A stretch of 64,000 nt of DNA from Blastocatellia bacterium (lineage in GTDB: Bacteria; Acidobacteriota; Blastocatellia; UBA7656; JADIYM01): assembly GCA_021463145.1 (NCBI GenBank), contig JAJTWZ010000008.1, positions 35,880 to 99,879 of the forward strand, read 5' to 3'. The notes beneath the pieces are model-generated. The model searched no databases. It saw only the letters and a program-made list of their open reading frames with translations, and had not been told where the DNA came from. How positions within the stretch are numbered: position 1 is the first letter of the stretch; every line of letters starts with the position of its first letter. Below, in pieces: positions 59,966 through 64,000 of this stretch. The translations under genes and the position numbers were made by a program.

Positions 59966-60519
59966 GAGTCCCCCACGGCCTCACGCGCTTTCGCGATCGG
60001 CCAATCGAAAGATTTGCTTCCAGGTACAGCGCCGGAGGGCACTGCACCCGCCATAGTACTGTGAGCATGGAGTTTGCGGCAAACCGAAAAATACACCCGG
60101 GCCGGAAATTTTCGGTCGAACGGTGGACGAGTCGCCTCCGGCGGGTCGGTCAAAATCCGCGTCCGCATTTCCTTCACGTTACTGAAAGCCGTCATTGGGT
60201 CCGTGGCAGATTGCCCCGTGGAGTTCCCGCCGCAGTACGCATCCGACACGATTTGGTACGGCGTAGTGCCAGTGTGCGCCATTCGGTGCACCTTTGAATT
60301 GAGATTCGCACCGAGGTTTTTCGAACAAATCGGATGGAAATGGGTTCTATACCGAACATTCGGACCCTGTGACCGTCCACCGAACGTGCTGCGGTACGGA
60401 GATTGCTCAGGCCCGGCCGGAAGAAGTTCTCGAGCACTGGCGATAAACGCAGCACGTTGACGAGAAAGAGTTGGGCTGATGCATCGTTTCCGACCGCAGC
60501 AGCCTCTTGGAGCAAAGAG
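59966..60519. other. 554-bp intergenic region upstream of a small helical gene
   Basis: Divergent spacer between the minus-strand unknown gene and the plus-strand small gene. Base composition is somewhat lower in GC at about 60060-60360 than in the genes around it. A 128-codon plus-strand frame (60074-60460) lacks any family resemblance. Contains the GGAG ribosome-binding site for the 60520 gene. No RNA recognised. Confidence 0.45.
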
Positions 60520-60765
60520 ATGAAAATCAGGAATAACAAGGCAGCCGAGCAGGTGACAGCTCCCGCAATCATCCGGCCGAGACTGGTCAAGGCCAACGAC
60601 GTCGCGGCTCGCGAAGCCGAGCGGGCGGCGGAAGCCGTTCGAAAGGTGGAAGCGAAGGCCAAGGCCGCTCTCTCGAGCCCGGCGCTCAAGCGAGCGCCGC
60701 GAAGTGCCAACGAGGCGCGTTCGATGTTCGACGCGCTCTTTGGCGGAACGGAAGCAGCAGCGTAA
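60520..60765 (+). CDS. Small helical protein of unknown function
   Basis: 81 residues from ATG 60520, with GGAG nine bases upstream, which supports it as the true start; the open frame extends further upstream without one. Composition is Ala/Lys/Glu-rich with predicted long helices (about 24-55, VKANDVAAREAERAAEAVRK), basic overall, ending ARSMFDALFGGTEAAA. It may bind nucleic acid or a protein partner. Ninety-two bases upstream of the UvrD-type helicase on the same strand; an operon link is possible. No known family. Confidence 0.6.
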   Translation: MKIRNNKAAEQVTAPAIIRPRLVKANDVAAREAERAAEAVRKVEAKAKAALSSPALKRAPRSANEARSMFDALFGGTEAAA

Positions 60766-60857
60766 AGCCCCTCGGGGCGCTGGCGGCTTGTTGCCGGCGC
60801 CCCGTTGCCCCCGGGCAGGCGCTGCCGCCGGTGCCGCTGCCGTATACTCGCGCAGCG

Positions 60858-62939
60858 ATGACGAAGCGGTACACGATCAAGCCCGATACGGCGCCCCGCT
60901 TCCTTGTCCCGTACCGGGAGGCCCTCAACGAACAGCAGTACGCCGTCGTCTCCGCCGGCAACGGTCCTAAGCTGGTAGTAGCAGGAGCCGGAAGCGGCAA
61001 GACGCGCACCGTGACCTACCGTGTCGCGCGGCTCATCGAAGCCGGCGTCGCTCCCTCGCGCATTCTTCTTTGCACATTCACGAATCGTGCCGCCCGCGAG
61101 ATGCTGTCGCGGGTCGAGAGCCTGGTGCGCGCCGACGTCCGCCGCGTATGGGGCGGCACTTTTCACTCGGTGGCGAACCGAATCCTGCGCCGCCACGCCG
61201 AGTCGATCGGATACAGCGCGAAATTCACGATCCTCGATGCAGAGGACGCCACGGACCTGCTCGATGCGTGCATCGACGGTGCGGCAGTCGATACCCGGGC
61301 GAAGAGGTTTCCGAAGGCCGCCGTCGTTCGCGACATCGTCAGCCTCTCGACGAACACCGGCGCCTCGGTCGCCGATCTCGTCGCGAGAAACTACCCGTAC
61401 TTCTACGCTCTCACGTCCCAGATCGAACGCGTCGCCTACTTGTATGCCGAGCGCAAGATCCAGCGAAACGCGATGGATTACGACGACCTGCTGTCGAACT
61501 GGCGACGGCTGATGCTCGAGCACGACGTCATTGCGGATGGCATCAGGGACCAGTTCCAGCACGTCCTCGTCGACGAGTATCAGGACACGAACGCGCTGCA
61601 ATCGGACATCGTCGACCTCGTGGGAGCCAGGCATCGCAATGTGATGGTCGTCGGGGACGACGCCCAGTCGATTTACGGATGGCGCGGCGCCCACGTGGAG
61701 AACATGCTTTCTTTTCGCCGCCGATATCCGGACGTCGAGGAATTCCGCCTGGAGGCCAATTACAGATCCCGGCCCGAGATCCTCCTGCTCGCGAATGCCT
61801 CAATCGACAACAACCGCCACCAACTCCCGAAGCAGCTTCGCGCCGTGCGCCCCGCGAGCGGGATCGAACCCGGCCTCGTGCCCTTGCGCGACGCGACTCA
61901 GCAGGCCTCGTTCGTGGCTTCGAGAGTGCTGGAGCAGCGCGACGAGGGGCTCCGGCTCTCCGACATCGCCGTGTTGTACCGCTCGCACTGGCACGCGCTC
62001 GAACTGCAACTGGAACTGTCGCGGCGCAACATCCCTTACACGATCCGATCCGGGTTGCGATTCTTCGAGCAGGCGCACGTGAAGGACGTGATGGCGTACC
62101 TGCGCCTCGTCGTAAATCCCCGGGACGAACTCGCCTGGAAACGAGTGCTGAGGCTGATCCCGCGCGTCGGAGCGCGAACCGCTTCTCTCATCTGGGAGCA
62201 TCTGGCCGCCGCCGACAATCCGCTTGCGCTGGTGCGTTCCACCGATCTGACCGGCGTACCGAAGGGTGAAGGATGGCAGGCGTTCACAGGATTGATCGGG
62301 GCGCTCGTAGCGCCTGGCGTCGCCGATTCGCCTTCGAAGCAGATCGAGACGATCCTGCAGCGCGGCTATGCGGAGTACCTGCGCGGCTCGTACGAAAACG
62401 CCGACGCCAGAGAGGACGACTTGCGCCAGCTTGCGCGCTTCGCCGTGCCGTTCGAGTCTACCGAGACATTCCTGTCCGAGTTGTCGCTTGCGAACTCGGA
62501 GCGATTCAATCAGCCGAAGGGCACGCTTGGAGAGGACGTGCTCGAAGGCTCGGACGAGGACGAGCGGCTCGTCCTCTCGTCGATCCATCAGGCGAAGGGC
62601 CTGGAATGGCGCTCGGTCTTCGTGATCTGGGCCGCCGACGGTAAGTTTCCGTCGGCACGGTCGCTCCGCGAGACCGAGAGCGAGGAGGAAGAGCGGCGGT
62701 TGTTCTACGTTGCCGTTACGCGAGCGTGCGACGAACTGACCGTCTGCTATCCGCTGACGGTGAGCGAGCGCGGAGGCGAAACGATCATTCAGCGGCCGTC
62801 GCGTTTCGTTTCGGAGGTCTCGCCCGCGCTCTTTCAGGTCTGGGAGGTCGACGATGCGCTTCCTGACCCGTCCGGCGGCCACGAAATCGGGCCCGGAATC
62901 GAAGCGGACGATGACGATGGCGGTGGGCTGCTGAATTAG
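60858..62939 (+). CDS. ATP-dependent DNA helicase, UvrD/Rep superfamily I
   Basis: 693 residues from ATG 60858. Walker A is AGAGSGKTRTV (motif I), Ia CTFTNRAAREM, II VDEYQDTNALQ, III VVGDDAQSIYGWRGA, IV/V YRSRPEIL..., and VI LFYVAVTRACDEL, the full SF1A set. QAKGLEWRSVFVIW is the conserved motif V. Unwinds 3'-5' DNA in repair or replication restart. It lacks obvious extra nuclease domains; the PcrA/UvrD/Rep subgroup cannot be fixed by eye. C-terminal residues after about 660 are acidic and variable. Confidence 0.94.
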   Translation: MTKRYTIKPDTAPRFLVPYREALNEQQYAVVSAGNGPKLVVAGAGSGKTRTVTYRVARLIEAGVAPSRILLCTFTNRAAREMLSRVESLVRADVRRVWGGTFHSVANRILRRHAESIGYSAKFTILDAEDATDLLDACIDGAAVDTRAKRFPKAAVVRDIVSLSTNTGASVADLVARNYPYFYALTSQIERVAYLYAERKIQRNAMDYDDLLSNWRRLMLEHDVIADGIRDQFQHVLVDEYQDTNALQSDIVDLVGARHRNVMVVGDDAQSIYGWRGAHVENMLSFRRRYPDVEEFRLEANYRSRPEILLLANASIDNNRHQLPKQLRAVRPASGIEPGLVPLRDATQQASFVASRVLEQRDEGLRLSDIAVLYRSHWHALELQLELSRRNIPYTIRSGLRFFEQAHVKDVMAYLRLVVNPRDELAWKRVLRLIPRVGARTASLIWEHLAAADNPLALVRSTDLTGVPKGEGWQAFTGLIGALVAPGVADSPSKQIETILQRGYAEYLRGSYENADAREDDLRQLARFAVPFESTETFLSELSLANSERFNQPKGTLGEDVLEGSDEDERLVLSSIHQAKGLEWRSVFVIWAADGKFPSARSLRETESEEEERRLFYVAVTRACDELTVCYPLTVSERGGETIIQRPSRFVSEVSPALFQVWEVDDALPDPSGGHEIGPGIEADDDDGGGLLN

Positions 62940-63162
62940 CGGAGTCCGTCTGAGTGCTTCGCACCGACACGACAGGGTGAACCGATTTCCGATCGCCTGA
63001 CGTCAGTTCCAGTTTGGGTGTCGTGAGATCCACCGATATGGACCGTCGCCCGCTCGGCGCAGAAGCTCCCGGACGTCGCTGAGTCTAGAGCTGTTACCGC
63101 GAAGGATGACTGTCCCCGGTTATTGAGTGCCCGCAGGTTACAGGGATGGGCGACTGTCCCGG
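62940..63162. other. Intergenic spacer with GACTGTCCC-type repeats
   Basis: About 220 bases after the helicase stop. Contains the first of two GACTGTCCC(C)GG repeats (63108-63125). No gene seen. Confidence 0.5.
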
Positions 63163-63168
63163 CTATTG
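63108..63168. repeat. Direct repeat GACTGTCCCCGGTTATTG
   Basis: Copy 1 (63108-63125) and copy 2 GACTGTCCCGGCTATTG (63152-63168) differ by one deletion and a T/C change. The stop codon of the exported gene below lies within copy 2 (minus-strand CAATAGCCGGGACAGTC). I recall similar GGGGACAGTC motifs dispersed in many genomes, often near transposase or RHS regions. Confidence 0.6.
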
Positions 63169-63894
63169 CAAGGGCACCCTCCCTTTAGAAACCGTGCAAC
63201 TCTTGTTGACAGCATTTAGCGTCGCCCTCCCAAGCCGATCCGGCCATCGCGCGGTTAGAATGTGCTTGTACGCTCCTCCGCTCCAAATGTAGACCTTAGC
63301 ATTCGTCGGATAGCCATCACCGTTCGGCCAGACGGACTCTACAATCTCTGCGACGCCGTCGCCGTTCAGATCGATGAACTCACTCGTATTCCCCGAATAG
63401 ACTACCTTCATCCTTCCATCGACGACGCCGACTACGATCACGGAACCGTAGAAATAATCGCCTGCCAAGGAGTAAAGTGCTATTCCAGGACTTCGTGCCG
63501 ACGGGAACGTCTCCAGCTTTTCCCAGAGAGCATCCTCAGTGCTTTGTGCATCCAGCGAGAATATGGCCTCATAGCCATCACCGATCTGCCGGTAAGCTAA
63601 CAGCCTATTTTCTGCCACCCCACCACTTGAGTCCAGAACCCAGAGCGCCAGGTATCGAATGCCGGAATCGTCTTGAAACGTTGATATGCCTCGGATGTCA
63701 CGATTAGCAACGACATCGGCGATAGACAACTTACCAATAGCACACGAATTCGTGGTCACCGAAGCTAGCGAGCCGACTACAACGAGTCCAACAACCACGG
63801 AGGCTGCCAACCGACATAGCGCTTTTGACAAACCGGCCTTGCGCGCTCGCAAAGTATCGCGCTCCGAAGTAGTCCAGTCCGGACTCGCTATCAC
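63163..63894 (-). CDS. Predicted exported or membrane-anchored protein with an FG-GAP/EF-hand-like motif
   Basis: 243 codons from ATG 63894, but the first ~20 overlap the RHS reading frame; a TTG at 63829-63831 starting LSKALCRLAASVVVGLVVVG gives a shorter protein of about 222 residues with a clear hydrophobic anchor. The remainder is beta-rich (IRYLALWVLDSSGG, YGSVIVVGVVDGRMKVVY) and holds FIDLNGDGVAEIVESVWPNGDG, a Ca-binding D-x-N-x-D-G loop of the FG-GAP/VCBS type. Function unknown. It follows the RHS tail with overlap, where an immunity or accessory gene would often be, but no immunity family is recognised. Confidence 0.55.
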   Translation of the reverse strand: MIASPDWTTSERDTLRARKAGLSKALCRLAASVVVGLVVVGSLASVTTNSCAIGKLSIADVVANRDIRGISTFQDDSGIRYLALWVLDSSGGVAENRLLAYRQIGDGYEAIFSLDAQSTEDALWEKLETFPSARSPGIALYSLAGDYFYGSVIVVGVVDGRMKVVYSGNTSEFIDLNGDGVAEIVESVWPNGDGYPTNAKVYIWSGGAYKHILTARWPDRLGRATLNAVNKSCTVSKGRVPLQ

Positions 63895-64000
63895 GTTCTT
63901 TTGAGGTGAACTTCTGCCTTGGGCCGGCCTGCCCGTAGCCGGGGGCGGGACGGTTCAACGCGCCGATCTCTTCCCCGAACGGAAAATAATCGTGGCGGCT
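63731..64000 (-). CDS. RHS-repeat-associated core protein, C-terminal end (partial)
   Basis: The frame is open from the right edge (64000) and reads SRHDYFPFGEEIG, then QKFTSKERDSESGLDYFGAR-YFASAQGRF, the hallmark RHS core (HDYxPFGE and GKERDxETGLxYFGARYY...GRF). About 34 residues later (VKSAMSVGSLRGCWTRC...FVCYW) it stops at 63731. Most of the gene lies outside the window to the right. RHS proteins are large secreted or surface proteins, often delivering C-terminal toxins; here the tip after the core is very short and not a recognised toxin. It overlaps the exported gene in another frame. Confidence 0.85.
   Translation of the reverse strand, partial: SRHDYFPFGEEIGALNRPAPGYGQAGPRQKFTSKERDSESGLDYFGARYFASAQGRFVKSAMSVGSLRGCWTRCSRLASFGDHEFVCYW

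Noticed and set aside
60074..60460. 128-codon plus-strand frame upstream of the small helical gene
   Set aside because: No motif or homology recognised and no start signal; overlaps other chance frames.

Overview
The window is high-GC bacterial chromosome, densely coded on both strands. The best fit is an Acidobacteriota-like organism. The evidence is a TonB-dependent receptor with an N-terminal carboxypeptidase-regulatory-like fold (the Oar-like type abundant in that phylum), a giant beta-propeller hybrid histidine kinase, a PknB-like Ser/Thr kinase, a membrane pyrophosphatase, an ihfA-merR-tRNA-surE-pcm cluster, frequent GTG starts and many 4-base stop/start overlaps. The phylum is inferred from gene content; no rRNA is present.

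Layout, left to right. 1-6499: minus-strand run of an M3-like metallopeptidase, aroB, a one-TM protein, a catalytically degenerate M16 protein and the start of a cold-shock gene, with a divergent lipoprotein. 6525-9953: tRNA-Arg, a ThrE-type exporter, and a PLP decarboxylase overlapping a GNAT acetyltransferase. 9954-12784: a repeat-bearing intergenic region, two small Cys-rich exported proteins, apt, acyP and tRNA-Pro(CGG). 12917-16904: an acidic Asn-Gly-repeat protein, a remnant of its tail, then ihfA, merR, tRNA-Pro(GGG), surE and pcm. 17292-21716: a tightly overlapped operon accD-folC-nudix-plsC-CPBP protease. 21824-27712: nfo, an amino acid permease, a repeat-rich gap and hppA. 27960-34666: propeller hybrid kinase, COG0523 GTPase, radical SAM protein. 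34678-42109: TonB-dependent receptor bracketed by octamer repeats, then a polyamine-type ABC operon potA-potB-potCD with permease and binding protein fused. 42174-50135: GAF/PAS hybrid kinase, nadK, rhomboid, KHE1-like protein and a fused E1 alpha/beta dehydrogenase. 50531-57800: Ser/Thr kinase, UbiD-like decarboxylase, predicted PD-(D/E)XK nuclease, tRNA-Cys, mutL. 57935-64000: LysR regulator with an unknown partner, a small helical protein, a UvrD-type helicase, an exported protein and the C-terminal tail of an RHS-repeat protein entering from the right edge.

Most genes are housekeeping: shikimate pathway, lipid and folate synthesis, purine salvage, NAD(P), DNA repair, branched-chain oxoacid oxidation. 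No CRISPR array, prophage, integrase or insertion sequence was found. The least explained material is (i) three copies of a composite palindromic element, (ii) 'acaggatt' octamer repeats that supply stop codons and flank the receptor gene, (iii) the Cys-rich tandem-repeat protein and its neighbour, and (iv) the RHS tail with its overlapping exported gene. All family calls were made by reading motifs; no database search was run.
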